Shown: positions 25,571-34,441 of the stretch, piece by piece
Layout of the letters: each line of letters begins with the position of its first letter
Numbering within the stretch: the stretch's first letter is position 1
DNA from: Pseudomonas furukawaii
GTDB lineage: Bacteria; Pseudomonadota; Gammaproteobacteria; Pseudomonadales; Pseudomonadaceae
Direction of reading: 5' to 3'
Assembly (NCBI RefSeq): GCF_002355475.1
Contig: NZ_AP014862.1
Location: 1,426,001-1,490,000, forward strand
Length of the DNA stretch: 64,000 bases
Program-made: the position numbers and the translations under genes
The notes under the pieces: generated by a model
Database searches by the model: none
Told to the model about the DNA's origin: nothing
The model's input: only the letters and a program-made list of their open reading frames with translations

Positions 25571-25583
25571 TTGTTCTTGTTGT
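25571..25583 (-). promoter_or_regulatory. Hfq/Crc (CA) motif overlapping the opdH ribosome-binding region
   Basis: The minus-strand leader reads ACAACAAGAACAA immediately before TGGAGA and the start codon. This is a textbook-like catabolite-activity motif placed so that Hfq-Crc binding would block translation when preferred carbon sources are present. Confidence 0.6.
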
Positions 25584-25669
25584 CGGGTCGGCGCAACCAC
25601 GGGCCGGTCCGTTTGGTGGGTGGTACTTGCCACCCTGGAGCGATGCTAGGACCTGAAGCTTTCGCCAGC

Positions 25670-25684
25670 CTTTCACGCTGAAAG
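25670..25684. promoter_or_regulatory. perfect 15-bp palindrome between opdH and tctD, candidate TctD site
   Basis: CTTTCACGCTGAAAG (6-bp arms, 3-bp centre) lies in the divergent gap, on the far side of the likely opdH promoter. A second AAAG tract follows at once. Control of opdH-tctCBA by phosphorylated TctD is the simplest reading. Confidence 0.5.
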
Positions 25685-25761
25685 AAAGTTCGCGCGGCGT
25701 TCACAGCGGCGGGCGGGCCGTTACACTTTGGGGCGATAGCCGTCCTTTCGGAGACATTCTC

Positions 25762-26433
25762 GTGCGAATCCTGCTGGTCGAAGACCATCCCCAACTGGCG
25801 GAAAGCGTGGCCCAGGCGCTCAAGGGCGAGGGCTGGACGGTGGATGTGCTGCATGATGGCGTGGCCGCCGACCTGGCCCTGGCCAGCGAGGACTACGCCC
25901 TGGCGGTGCTGGACGTGGGGTTGCCACGCATGGATGGCTTCGAGGTCCTGGCGCGTGTGCGTGGGCGGGGCAAGACGTTGCCGGTGCTGATGCTGACCGC
26001 CCGGGGCGAGGTGAAGGACAGGGTGCACGGCCTCAACCTCGGCGCCGACGATTACCTGGCCAAGCCGTTCGAGCTCACCGAGCTGGAGGCGCGGGTGAAG
26101 GCCTTGCTGCGCCGCGCCGTGCTGGGCGGGGAGCAGCAGCAGCGTTGCGGCGCGCTGGTCTATGACCTGGGGACGCGGCGTTTCACCCTGGCGGAGGAGC
26201 CGCTCAGCCTGACCTCCCGCGAGCAATCGGTGCTGGGGGCGCTGATCGCGCGGCCGGGGCGGGTCATGAGCAAGGAGCAACTGGCGTCCCAGGTCTTCGG
26301 CCTGGACGAGGAGGCGAGTCCGGACGCCATCGAGATCTACATCCATCGTCTGCGCAAGAAGCTGGAGGGCAGCGCAGTGCGCATCGTCACCTTCCGCGGA
26401 CTGGGTTATCTGCTGGAGAGCCAGGATGCGTGA
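25762..26433 (+). CDS. tctD: OmpR-family response regulator TctD
   Basis: A GTG at 25762 (MRILLVEDHPQLAESVAQAL) starts a 223-residue protein. The receiver domain has the acidic pair ED at residues 7-8 and the phosphoacceptor Asp51 in LDVGLPRMDGFEVL, with the conserved Lys in NLGADDYLAKPFEL. A winged-helix output domain follows (SLTSREQSVLGALI ... DAIEIYIHRLRKKL). It should control the divergent opdH-tctCBA genes in response to extracellular tricarboxylates. It overlaps tctE by 8 bp. Confidence 0.93.
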   Translation: MRILLVEDHPQLAESVAQALKGEGWTVDVLHDGVAADLALASEDYALAVLDVGLPRMDGFEVLARVRGRGKTLPVLMLTARGEVKDRVHGLNLGADDYLAKPFELTELEARVKALLRRAVLGGEQQQRCGALVYDLGTRRFTLAEEPLSLTSREQSVLGALIARPGRVMSKEQLASQVFGLDEEASPDAIEIYIHRLRKKLEGSAVRIVTFRGLGYLLESQDA

Positions 26434-27811
26434 AGCCGGCAGCCTGCGCGGCAGGCTGCTGCGGCGCCTGGCCCTGATGCTCGGCGGGCTTCTGGTGATC
26501 GCCAGTCTCAGCGCCTACTGGAATGCCCGCGAAGCGGCCGACACCGCCTATGACCGCACCCTGCTGGCATCGGCCCGGGCCATTGCGGACGGTCTCTACG
26601 AAGCCGATGGCCGGCTCAAGGCGGATGTGCCTTATGTGGCCCTGGACACCTTCGCCTACGACATCGCCGGGCGCATTTTCTATCAGGTGATCGATCCGGA
26701 CGGAAAGCTGGTGTCCGGCTACGAGCAACTGCCCCCGCCGCCGCCAGGTACCCGGCGCACGGATGACTATCCGGCACTGGCGCGTTTCTACGATGCCGAG
26801 TACGAGGGCACCGGGGTTCGGGTGGTCAGCCTGTTGCAGCCGGTCAGCGAGCCGCGCCTGAACGGGGTGGCGGAGATCCGCGTGGCCGAGACCGAGGGGG
26901 CACGCGAACGGCTGGCCCGTGGCCTGCTGGTGGACAGCCTCTGGCGCCTGGCGCTGCTGGTGGCGGCGGCCCTGTTGCTGGTCTGGCTGGCGGTGAGCGC
27001 GGCCCTGCGTCCACTGAACAAGCTGCGTATCGCCGTCGAGGAGCGGGAAGCCGACGACCTGCGTCCGCTACCGGAGGTGGCCGTGCAACGCGAGTTGAGG
27101 CCGCTGGTGGATGCATTGAATCAGTTCACCGAACGCTTGCGCGGGCTCTTCCAGCGTCAGGCGGACTTCATCGCCGACGCGTCCCACGAGTTGCGCACGC
27201 CCCTCGCCGCCCTGAAGGCGCGGGTGGAGCTGGGGTTGCGCGAGAAAGACCCGGCCGTCTGGCGGGCGACCCTGGAGGAGGCGGCGCAGAACACCGATCG
27301 CCTGACCCACCTGGCCAACCAGCTGCTCTCACTGGCGCGAATCGAAAGTGGTGCCCGGGCCATCGCCGAGGGGGGCGCCGAGCGCATCGAGCTGGGGGCG
27401 CTGGCGCGGGAGCTGGGGATGGCCCTGGCGCCCCTCGCCCACGCCCGGGGCATCGCCCTCGCGCTGGAGGCCGAGGACCCGGCCTGGGTGATGGGTGAAC
27501 CCACCCTGCTCAACGAATTGCTCAACAACCTGGTGGATAACGCGCTGGCCCACACACCCAAGGGGGGCAGCGTGGTGCTGCGGGTGAGCGCGCCGGCGAT
27601 CCTGGAGGTGGAGGACGAAGGCAGCGGCATTCCGCCCGAGGAGCGGGACAAGGTGTTCCAGCGCTTCTACCGGCGCTCCGGCCAGGGCCATGGTGCGGGG
27701 CTGGGGCTGGCGATCGTCGGCGAGATCTGCCGCGCCCATCTGGCGGAGATCAGCCTGCATGACGGGGAGAGCGGCGGCCTCAAGGTCAGGGTGAGTTTCC
27801 CGCCGGCCTGA
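26426..27811 (+). CDS. tctE: sensor histidine kinase TctE
   Basis: This 461-residue membrane kinase has two transmembrane helices (about residues 10-28 and 166-190) flanking a periplasmic 2CSK_N-type sensor domain. A HAMP-like linker, the H-box with phospho-acceptor His (FIADASHELRTPLAALKARV), the N-box (LLNELLNNLVDNALAHTPKG) and G-boxes (VEDEGSGIPPEERDKVFQRF, GAGLGLAIVGEI) follow. It phosphorylates TctD. It ends 20 bp before a convergent solute-binding protein gene. Confidence 0.93.
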   Translation: MREAGSLRGRLLRRLALMLGGLLVIASLSAYWNAREAADTAYDRTLLASARAIADGLYEADGRLKADVPYVALDTFAYDIAGRIFYQVIDPDGKLVSGYEQLPPPPPGTRRTDDYPALARFYDAEYEGTGVRVVSLLQPVSEPRLNGVAEIRVAETEGARERLARGLLVDSLWRLALLVAAALLLVWLAVSAALRPLNKLRIAVEEREADDLRPLPEVAVQRELRPLVDALNQFTERLRGLFQRQADFIADASHELRTPLAALKARVELGLREKDPAVWRATLEEAAQNTDRLTHLANQLLSLARIESGARAIAEGGAERIELGALARELGMALAPLAHARGIALALEAEDPAWVMGEPTLLNELLNNLVDNALAHTPKGGSVVLRVSAPAILEVEDEGSGIPPEERDKVFQRFYRRSGQGHGAGLGLAIVGEICRAHLAEISLHDGESGGLKVRVSFPPA

Positions 27812-27831
27812 GTGGCCGCCGGCTGTTCGTT

Positions 27832-28596
27832 TCAGGGGGCCAGGCTCAGGGGCTGCTGCACTTCCATCAGGTATCGGGCCGTGCGGCCGCTGTCACGCAG
27901 CGCCGCCAGGCCCTTGTTGAAGCGCGCCATGAGTTCGGCGTTGCCGGGAATCTCGCGGGACAGCATCAGGTGCAGGCTGTCGCTCCGGAGCGGCCTGGGG
28001 TGGAAGCTCATCTGCCGGCGCTCGGCGGAGCTGAAACGGTCGTTGAGCAGGGCGAAGGCCACCACCTTGTCCATGGGAAAGGCATCGAGCCGACCGGCGA
28101 GCACCATGCGCAGTCCCTGTTCCTCGCTTGCCAGGCGATTGACCTGGAGCTGTCCGCTGGCCTCGGCCCGCTGGAAGGCCTTGCCGTAGTCGTAGCCGAT
28201 GCCGCCGCCAAGGCGCAGCCCGCTGAGGTCGCCGACCTGCCGCCAGTCGAGGGGACGGTCCTTGCGGTGGAAGAGGTAGTAGCCGCTTTCGATCACCGGC
28301 TCGCTGATATGGAAGGCTTTCTCCCGCTCCGGATTGCGCAGCCAGAGGGCGGTGCCGGTGCGTTCGCCCCGTTCGGCCAGGTAAAGGGCGCGGGCCCAGG
28401 GGTAGAACTCCCAGTGGACCTCGATGCCCTCCAGGGCGAAGGCTTCCGTGACGATGCGCGACGCGACGCCCCTGTGGGGCAGTTGTTCGCCGAGGTAGGG
28501 CGCCCATTCGCCGTTGGTCAGGCGCACCGCATCCGCGATGCAGGGGCCGGAGCAGAGCAGGGTGATGGCAAGGAAAAGGGCGCGCATCGGGTCCAT
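27832..28596 (-). CDS. orphan periplasmic solute-binding protein, family 3
   Basis: This 254-residue protein has a signal peptide (ALFLAITLLCSGPCIADA). The bacterial extracellular solute-binding protein 3 fold is suggested by RLTNGEWAPYLGEQLPHRG, GVASRIVTEAFALEGIEVHW, EFYPWARALYLAERGERTGT and DLSGLRLGGGIGYDYGKAF. No permease or ATPase genes are adjacent, so it may be an orphan binding or sensing protein. The YPWARAL stretch is common in such orphan proteins in Pseudomonas. The ligand is unknown. ATG 28587 is a possible alternative start. Confidence 0.8.
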   Translation of the reverse strand: MDPMRALFLAITLLCSGPCIADAVRLTNGEWAPYLGEQLPHRGVASRIVTEAFALEGIEVHWEFYPWARALYLAERGERTGTALWLRNPEREKAFHISEPVIESGYYLFHRKDRPLDWRQVGDLSGLRLGGGIGYDYGKAFQRAEASGQLQVNRLASEEQGLRMVLAGRLDAFPMDKVVAFALLNDRFSSAERRQMSFHPRPLRSDSLHLMLSREIPGNAELMARFNKGLAALRDSGRTARYLMEVQQPLSLAP

Positions 28597-28653
28597 CCAG
28601 CGGCGGGTGACGAGGGCTGAGTCTAGCGCCGCCCGGCCCGGTGCGCGCAGTTT

Positions 28654-29490
28654 TTACTGGAGCATGCCCATGGCCGCTTCCATGGCGGCGGAGAGGTCTT
28701 CGTCGGCCTGCATGTCGACATTGGGGTCCAGGCCGAGCTTGGCGAAGGCGGGCACCTGGCTCCAGTCCAGCTGGGTGAAGGGATGCTCGCTGCCCAGGTA
28801 GCTCTGCAGGGTCGCCACCTGGACGATGTCGACGTAATCCACCTTCGCCGAGTTGCGGCTGAAGTCCAGGAACTGGGACGGCACGGCGGCGATGGGGTCG
28901 GGGAATTCCCAGGCCCGCAGGATGCGGTCGCCGATCATGGGGTGAATGCGTTCGATCACGTGGTTGAGGCTGATGGAGTCCGCCAGCAGCTCGTTGTGGT
29001 CTTCGGCATAGGTGAGGATCGGCAGCACGCCGATCTGGTGCACCAGGCCGGCGAGGGTGGCCTGGTCGGGCATCAGGCGGGTGTAGTGGCGGCAGAGGAC
29101 ATGGCAGATGCCGGCGATTTCGGTGCTCTTGTTCCACACCTCGCGCATCTTGCGGTCCACCACGTCGGAGGTGGCCTGGAACATCTGCTCCATGGCCAGG
29201 CCCGTGGCCAGGTTGCAGGTGTAGTTGATGCCCAGGCGGCTCACGGCCATCTGCAGGTCGGTGATCTCCTTGTTGGTGCGCAGCAACGGGCTGTTCACCA
29301 CCTTGATGATGCGGGCGGTGAGCGCCGCGTCATTGCCGATCACCTTGGCCAGGGCCGGGATGCTGGCATTGGGGTCCTCGGCGGTCTCGCGCACGCGCAG
29401 GGCCACTTCCGGCAGGGTGGGCAGCACCAGCTCATCGTTGTCGATGGCCTGGATCAGTTCCTGTTGGACTTTGTCGGCAAGCTTGCTCAT
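28654..29490 (-). CDS. HDOD-domain protein
   Basis: This 278-residue protein shows the typical HDOD opening LPTLPEVALRVRETAEDPNA, IPALAKVIGNDAALTARIIK and VVNSPLLRTNKEITDLQMAV. It continues with GINYTCNLATGLAMEQMF and LAGLVHQIGVLPILTYAEDH. It has no attached receiver or output domain. HDOD proteins are linked to c-di-GMP or chemotaxis signalling and stress control in several species; no specific role can be read here. It lies 28 bp downstream of ygfZ on the same strand and may be co-transcribed with it. Confidence 0.85.
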   Translation of the reverse strand: MSKLADKVQQELIQAIDNDELVLPTLPEVALRVRETAEDPNASIPALAKVIGNDAALTARIIKVVNSPLLRTNKEITDLQMAVSRLGINYTCNLATGLAMEQMFQATSDVVDRKMREVWNKSTEIAGICHVLCRHYTRLMPDQATLAGLVHQIGVLPILTYAEDHNELLADSISLNHVIERIHPMIGDRILRAWEFPDPIAAVPSQFLDFSRNSAKVDYVDIVQVATLQSYLGSEHPFTQLDWSQVPAFAKLGLDPNVDMQADEDLSAAMEAAMGMLQ

Positions 29491-29518
29491 GGGGGATCTC
29501 GTCTGTGGCTGGCGGCGG

Positions 29519-30460
29519 TCAGCGCTGGATCTCGCGATCCGCGTCCAGGGTGTAGGGGAGGCTGAGCAGGCTCAGGGCGGGGCCGTCGGCGGCCCCCAGG
29601 TAGAGGCGGCCATCGTTCACGGCATCTTCCTGGAGTACCGCCAGGAGTTCGCCACCCGGGCCGGTCGGGGCGGCCAGTACCACTTCGCCCACGGAGCTCT
29701 GGTGGACCGGGGAGAAGAGTTCGACGCCGGGCCCGGGCAGTTCGCCGTCGGCCAGTGCCAGGCGGTAGAGGCGGCGCTTGAGCTTGCCCAGGTACTGCAT
29801 GCGGGCGACGATTTCCTGGCCGGTGTAGCAGCCCTTCTTGAAGCTGACGCCTCCCAGGGCCTGGAGGTTGATCATCTGCGGGATGAACAGCTCGCGGGTG
29901 GGACCGAACACCTGGCCGATGCCGGCGCGCACCTGGGCCAGCAGCCAGGCGTCCAGCGCCACTTTGGGCAACTGAGCGGCAAGGCGGGCCTCGAGGGTGG
30001 CGGCCTCGGCGGCGGGGGCCCAGAGTTCGGCACGGCCATCGGCCAGGCGCAGCGCGATCAGCGCTCCCTCGCGCGCCACGGCGTCGGCGCTGCGGGGCAG
30101 GTCGAGGCCAAGGGCGAGCAGGGCGCCATCGCCCTGGCTGAGGCCGAATCGCACCCAGTTGGCGCTTTCGTCGGAGAGGCTGGACTTGGAGAAGACGGCG
30201 TACTTCTTCAGGTCGGCCAACTGGGCGTCCAGCAGGTCGGCGGACAGGGCCAGCAGGAACCCGTCACCCTCGGTCAGGATCCGGAAGCTGGAGATCATCC
30301 GGCCCTTGGGGGTGCAGCGGGCACCCAGGCTGCAGGTGGCCTGGTTGAGGTAGTTGAGGTTGCAGGTCAGCTGGCCCTGGAGGAATTTCGCGGCGTCCAC
30401 ACCGCGGACGGCGAGCAGGCCTTCGTGGGAGAGCGTACAGAAGAATGCGGAGTCGGCCAT
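29519..30460 (-). CDS. ygfZ: YgfZ, folate-binding iron-sulfur cluster maturation protein
   Basis: From ATG 30460 (MADSAFFCTLSHEGLLAVRG) the protein has 313 residues. It holds the family signature KGCYTGQEIVARMQYLGKLK with its conserved Cys, and the GcvT-like fold stretch GVDAAKFLQGQLTCNLNYLN. YgfZ helps repair or assemble certain Fe-S enzymes in a tetrahydrofolate-dependent way. It is divergent from sdhE, the assembly factor of another Fe-S/flavin enzyme, as in many gammaproteobacteria. An open frame continues upstream, but the first 44 codons overlap the sdhE promoter. Confidence 0.92.
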   Translation of the reverse strand: MADSAFFCTLSHEGLLAVRGVDAAKFLQGQLTCNLNYLNQATCSLGARCTPKGRMISSFRILTEGDGFLLALSADLLDAQLADLKKYAVFSKSSLSDESANWVRFGLSQGDGALLALGLDLPRSADAVAREGALIALRLADGRAELWAPAAEAATLEARLAAQLPKVALDAWLLAQVRAGIGQVFGPTRELFIPQMINLQALGGVSFKKGCYTGQEIVARMQYLGKLKRRLYRLALADGELPGPGVELFSPVHQSSVGEVVLAAPTGPGGELLAVLQEDAVNDGRLYLGAADGPALSLLSLPYTLDADREIQR

Positions 30461-30540
30461 TGCGGATCGCTGGAAAAAAGTCTGGGGCGCCATCATAGAG
30501 TTCCGCTGGTGGCTTGTCAGCGGGTGCCCGGGGCGGCGGC

Positions 30541-30552
30541 TGTGGTTATAAT
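30541..30552 (+). promoter_or_regulatory. sigma-70 promoter -10 region of sdhE
   Basis: A perfect TATAAT (30547-30552) lies 28 bp before the sdhE start. No convincing -35 box exists at 17 bp, and TGTGGT precedes the hexamer. Confidence 0.5.
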
Positions 30553-30579
30553 GCGCGCCTCTTCCCTGGAGGCGCTGTG

Positions 30580-30834
30580 ATGGCCGACGCAATTGAACTG
30601 AACCGACTCTTCTGGCACAGCCGTCGCGGCATGCTGGAGCTGGATGTGCTCCTGGTGCCCTTCGTCCAGGAGGTCTACCCCGACCTGGATCCGGAAGACC
30701 AGGCCCGCTACCGCAAGTTGCTGGAGTGCGAGGACCAGGACATGTTCGGCTGGTTCATGCAGCGCGGCGAGCCGGAAGATGCGGACCTGCGCCGCATGGT
30801 TCGCATGATCCTGGACCGTGTCCAGCCGAAGTGA
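30580..30834 (+). CDS. sdhE: SdhE, succinate dehydrogenase flavinylation factor
   Basis: This 84-residue protein ([20 protein letters not shown]) has the diagnostic RGMLE motif at residues 16-20 (RGxxE), which binds the flavoprotein subunit, and a short helical body ending [18 protein letters not shown]. It promotes covalent attachment of FAD to SdhA. Its end overlaps ygfX by 17 bp, the conserved sdhE-ygfX pairing. Confidence 0.95.
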   Translation: MADAIELNRLFWHSRRGMLELDVLLVPFVQEVYPDLDPEDQARYRKLLECEDQDMFGWFMQRGEPEDADLRRMVRMILDRVQPK

Positions 30835-31270
30835 CGCCTTCGAATGCCACTGGCGCCCGTCGCGGCGCCTGCTGGCGGTCTATCTGACCCTGTCTTTCCT
30901 GGCCGTCCTGGCCATTCTTTCCGCCGACCTCCCCCTCTGGGCACGCTGCTTCGCCTGGCTCGCCTGTGCGCTCCATGCCCTCTGGCACCTGCCCCGACAG
31001 ATTCTGCTGACCGCTCCCCAGGCCATTACGGGGCTGCGGCTGGATGGCGACGGTTGGCAACTCTGGAGCGAGGCGAGCGGCTGGCGGCCGGTGCAGTTGC
31101 GCCCGGACAGCCTGGCGTTGCCATGGCTGGTGATCCTGCGCTACCGCCTGTCGGGACCTGGGTGGGCGAGGGGACTGTGCATTCCGGCGGACTCCCTGGA
31201 TCGCGAGCAGCACCGCCGGTTGCGGGTGAGGTTGGCCTTCAGTCGCCGAAGGTGGGCGGAACCAGGATAG
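30818..31270 (+). CDS. ygfX: YgfX-like membrane protein
   Basis: A GTG at 30818, inside the sdhE 3' end, starts a 150-residue protein ([20 protein letters not shown]). Two membrane helices occur near residues 18-55 ([37 protein letters not shown]), followed by a soluble part with [20 protein letters not shown] and VILRYRLSG. Length, topology and linkage to sdhE identify it as YgfX. In E. coli this partner was described as a membrane toxin (CptA) affecting the cytoskeleton; that role is not established here. Its last 32 bp overlap the convergent nadB end. Confidence 0.8.
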   Translation: MSSRSDAFECHWRPSRRLLAVYLTLSFLAVLAILSADLPLWARCFAWLACALHALWHLPRQILLTAPQAITGLRLDGDGWQLWSEASGWRPVQLRPDSLALPWLVILRYRLSGPGWARGLCIPADSLDREQHRRLRVRLAFSRRRWAEPG

Positions 31271-32855
31271 TGTCCCGGGCCTCGGGCAGCAGGTCCGGGT
31301 AGTCCAGGGTGTAGTGCAGGCCTCGGCTTTCGTGGCGCTGCATGGCCGAACGGATCATCAGCTCCGCCACCTGGGCCAGGTTGCGCAGTTCGATCAGGTC
31401 CCGACTCACCTTGTAGTTGCTGTAGAACTCGTCGATCTCGCTGAGCAGCAGCCTCACCCGGTGCTGGGCGCGCTGCAGGCGCTTGTTGGTGCGCACGATG
31501 CCCACGTAGTCCCACATGAAACGCCGCAGTTCGTCCCAGTTGTGGGCGATGATCACGTCCTCGTCGGAGTCGGTCACCTGGCTGGCGTCCCAAGTGGGCA
31601 GGTCGATGGGCATCTCCACCTGGTCCAGTTGGTCGACGATGTCCTCCGCCGCCGAGCGCCCATAGACGAAGCACTCCAGCAAGGAGTTGCTGGCCATGCG
31701 GTTGGCGCCATGGAGACCGGTGAAGCTGGTCTCGCCGATGGCGTAGAGGCCGGGGATATCGGTCCGGCCGTGATGGTCCACGACCACGCCACCGCAGGTG
31801 TAGTGGGCGGCGGGTACCACCGGGATGGGCTCCCGGGTGATGTCGATGCCGAAATGGAGGCAGCGTTCGTAGACGGTCGGGAAGTGGCTCTTCACGAACT
31901 CGGCCGGCTTGTGGCTGATGTCCAGGTAGACGCAATCCACACCGAGGCGCTTCATCTCATGGTCGATCGCGCGGGCCACCACGTCCCGGGGCGCCAGTTC
32001 GGCGCGGGGGTGGAAGCGCTGCATGAAGCGTTCGCCGTTGGGCAGGCGGAGCAGGCCGCCCTCGCCGCGTACCGCTTCGGTGATCAGGAAACTCTTGGCC
32101 AGGGGGTGGTAGAGGCAGGTGGGGTGGAACTGGTTGAACTCCAGGTTTCCCACTCGACAACCGGCGCGCCAGGCCATGGCGATACCGTCGCCGCAGGCGC
32201 CGTCGGGGTTGCTGGTATAGAGGTAGACCTTGGCCGCCCCGCCTGATGCAAGCACGGTGAAGCGGGCATGGCAGGTGTCCACCTCGCCGTTGTCGCGGTT
32301 CAGCACGTAGGCGCCGAGGCAGCGCTGGCCGTCCCGTCCGAGTTTGCGCTCGGTGATCAGGTCGACGGCGACACGCTGCTCCAGCAACTGGATGTTCGGA
32401 CGCTTCTTGGCCTGTTCCAGCAGGGTATTGAAGATCGCGGCGCCGGTGGCATCGGCGGCATGGATGATGCGCCGGTGGCTGTGGCCGCCCTCGCGGGTGA
32501 GGTGGAACTCGAAGCCGCCGTCCTCTCGGGCGTTCTCGTCTTCGCGGGTGAAGGGCACGCCCTGGTCGATCAGCCATTGGATGGCGGCCCGGCTGTGTTC
32601 TACCGTGAAGCGCACGGCGTCTTCGCGGCAGAGGCCGGCTCCGGCGACCAGCGTGTCCTCGACATGGGAGTCGACCGTGTCGGTGTCGTCCAGCACCGCC
32701 GCGACGCCGCCCTGGGCCCAGAAGGTGGAACCGTTGCTGAGGTCGGCCTTGCTCAACACCGCGATGTTCAGGTGCGAGGGCAGGGTCAGGGCCAGGGTCA
32801 GGCCGGCGGCGCCGCTGCCGATGACCAGTACGTCATGCTGGAAATGTTGGCTCAT
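31239..32855 (-). CDS. nadB: L-aspartate oxidase
   Basis: This 538-residue flavoenzyme oxidises L-aspartate to iminoaspartate, the first step of NAD synthesis. The FAD-binding start is [20 protein letters not shown]. Further conserved pieces are [40 protein letters not shown] and [20 protein letters not shown], all present and unbroken. The gene is divergent from algU across 381 bp. A likely promoter is TTGTGC (32905-32910) and TATACT (32884-32889) on the minus strand, spaced 15 bp. Confidence 0.97.
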   Translation of the reverse strand: MSQHFQHDVLVIGSGAAGLTLALTLPSHLNIAVLSKADLSNGSTFWAQGGVAAVLDDTDTVDSHVEDTLVAGAGLCREDAVRFTVEHSRAAIQWLIDQGVPFTREDENAREDGGFEFHLTREGGHSHRRIIHAADATGAAIFNTLLEQAKKRPNIQLLEQRVAVDLITERKLGRDGQRCLGAYVLNRDNGEVDTCHARFTVLASGGAAKVYLYTSNPDGACGDGIAMAWRAGCRVGNLEFNQFHPTCLYHPLAKSFLITEAVRGEGGLLRLPNGERFMQRFHPRAELAPRDVVARAIDHEMKRLGVDCVYLDISHKPAEFVKSHFPTVYERCLHFGIDITREPIPVVPAAHYTCGGVVVDHHGRTDIPGLYAIGETSFTGLHGANRMASNSLLECFVYGRSAAEDIVDQLDQVEMPIDLPTWDASQVTDSDEDVIIAHNWDELRRFMWDYVGIVRTNKRLQRAQHRVRLLLSEIDEFYSNYKVSRDLIELRNLAQVAELMIRSAMQRHESRGLHYTLDYPDLLPEARDTILVPPTFGD

Positions 32856-32941
32856 GTCGGTTCCCGCGAAAAAAGCGGCGGCTAGTATATAGCCGGGGTG
32901 GTCGGCACAATAGCGCGCCTGTGACCCTGCTTGACGCCACG

Positions 32942-32969
32942 GAACTTTTTGAGTCGTTCAGGTTCCATT
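32942..32969 (+). promoter_or_regulatory. AlgU (sigma-22/RpoE)-type promoter, distal, upstream of algU
   Basis: GAACTT (32942-32947) is followed after 16 bp by TTCCAT, close to the AlgU consensus GAACTT-N16/17-TCTGA. It lies 295 bp before the algU start. The gap between nadB and algU holds this and the proximal site; I see nothing else in it. Confidence 0.5.
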
Positions 32970-33150
32970 CAGGGTCACCGTTTTGAAGAGACAGTGCTTG
33001 CTTACACTGATGCAACCACCGCACGGAAAATGTGCAGCCCGGATGCCTGTTTATCAAGCGACTTATATTCGGCGCAGCATGGCCGCAGGCCCTGCTGCGT
33101 CATTCCGTGCGGATGAAAAAACAATCTGCGGGAAGCTTGCTTGGAGGGGA

Positions 33151-33177
33151 GAACTTTTGCGCAACGCCCGAGTCTAT
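33151..33177 (+). promoter_or_regulatory. AlgU-type promoter, proximal, upstream of algU
   Basis: GAACTT (33151-33156), 16 bp, then TCTAT (33173-33177) is a close match to the AlgU consensus and lies about 60 bp before algU. It implies autoregulation, as known for P. aeruginosa algU. Confidence 0.7.
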
Positions 33178-33236
33178 TTTGGCAAGCCGATCCACTGGCT
33201 GGCGCGACACCCCTCCAAGATCGACGAGGAGTGTTC

Positions 33237-33818
33237 ATGCTAACCCAGGAACAGGATCAGCAGCTGGTCGAACGGGTACAACAGGGCGACAAGCGGGCTT
33301 TCGATCTGCTGGTTCTGAAGTACCAGCACAAGATTCTGGGGTTGATCGTGCGTTTCGTGCATGACGCCCAGGAAGCCCAGGATGTAGCCCAGGAAGCCTT
33401 CATCAAGGCTTACCGAGCGCTCGGCAACTTTCGCGGTGACAGTGCGTTCTATACGTGGCTGTACCGCATCGCCATCAACACGGCGAAGAACCATCTGGTG
33501 GCGCGTGGCAGACGCCCGCCGGACAGTGATGTCAGTGCAGAGGACGCCGAGTTCTACGACGGCGACCACGCGCTCAAGGATATCGAGTCGCCGGAGCGGG
33601 CTTTGCTTCGCGACGAGATCGAGGCCACGGTGCACCGGAGCATCCAGCAACTGCCGGAAGACTTGCGTACGGCGCTGACCCTGCGTGAGTTCGATGGCCT
33701 GAGTTACGAGGACATTGCCAGCGTCATGCAGTGTCCGGTCGGTACTGTGCGATCCCGCATCTTCAGGGCGCGGGAAGCCATCGATAAAGCCTTGCAACCC
33801 CTGTTGCAGGGAACCTGA
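33237..33818 (+). CDS. algU: extracytoplasmic-function sigma factor AlgU (RpoE, sigma-22)
   Basis: The start ATG 33237 (MLTQEQDQQLVERVQQGDKR) gives 193 residues, the exact usual AlgU length. Region 2 (FDLLVLKYQHKILGLIVRFV, DVAQEAFIKAYRALGNFRGD, YTWLYRIAINTAKNHL) and region 4 (LPEDLRTALTLREFDGLSYE, IASVMQCPVGTVRSRIFRA) are intact. It directs envelope-stress and alginate genes and is held by MucA at the inner membrane. Two AlgU-type promoters precede it. The operon continues mucA, mucB, mucD. Confidence 0.98.
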   Translation: MLTQEQDQQLVERVQQGDKRAFDLLVLKYQHKILGLIVRFVHDAQEAQDVAQEAFIKAYRALGNFRGDSAFYTWLYRIAINTAKNHLVARGRRPPDSDVSAEDAEFYDGDHALKDIESPERALLRDEIEATVHRSIQQLPEDLRTALTLREFDGLSYEDIASVMQCPVGTVRSRIFRAREAIDKALQPLLQGT

Positions 33819-33848
33819 GACAGCGGCGACACCAAGAGAGGAACCGCC

Positions 33849-34433
33849 ATGAGTCGTGAAGCTTTGCAGGAATCGCTGTCCGCGGTGATGGATAACGAGG
33901 CGGACGAACTGGAGCTGCGTCGAGTGCTCGCCGCCAGCGAAGACAATGAACTAAGGGCAACCTGGTCGCGTTACCAGATCGCGCGTGCCGTGATGCACAA
34001 GGAGTTGCTGGAGCCGCGCCTGGACATCGCCGCCGCGGTCTCCGCAGCGCTCGCCGAGGAAGCCGTTCCGACCAAGGTGGTACGGGGTCCCTGGCGCAGC
34101 CTGGGTCGCCTGGCCGTCGCCGCCTCGGTGACCGTGGCTGTGCTGGCGGGCGTACGTCTGTATAACCAGGATGAGGTCACGGGCACCCAGCAATTGGCGC
34201 AGCAGGGCAGCCAGCCCGTCATGGTCATGCCCCAGGCCCAGCAGGGCGCCGTGCTGGCTGGCTACAGTGAAGACGCCCAGCAGGCCCAGCCGCCCATCGC
34301 GACACAGGCCTCGTCCGGCTGGCACGAGAAGCGCCTGCCGGCTTATCTGCGGCAACATGCGCAGCAGGCGGCGATGAGTGGGAGCGACAGTGCTCTGCCC
34401 TACGCCCGTGCGGCCAGTCTGGAGAGCCGCTGA
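33849..34433 (+). CDS. mucA: anti-sigma factor MucA
   Basis: This 194-residue protein is the full usual length. The cytoplasmic AlgU-binding part is MSREALQESLSAVMDNEADE through ATWSRYQIARAVMHKELLEP. A single membrane helix follows at about residues 85-103 (LAVAASVTVAVLAGVRLY) and then a periplasmic tail. It sequesters AlgU until regulated proteolysis. No truncating change of the mucoid type is seen, so a wild-type, inducible stress response is expected. Confidence 0.97.
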   Translation: MSREALQESLSAVMDNEADELELRRVLAASEDNELRATWSRYQIARAVMHKELLEPRLDIAAAVSAALAEEAVPTKVVRGPWRSLGRLAVAASVTVAVLAGVRLYNQDEVTGTQQLAQQGSQPVMVMPQAQQGAVLAGYSEDAQQAQPPIATQASSGWHEKRLPAYLRQHAQQAAMSGSDSALPYARAASLESR

Positions 34434-34441
34434 GGAGGAAC

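Noticed and set aside
23288-25633. A 781-residue minus-strand frame covering tctC and part of opdH
   Set aside because: Only its last 324 codons are the TctC protein, fixed by a signal peptide and SD at 24262. The upstream part is out of frame with opdH and shows no motif.
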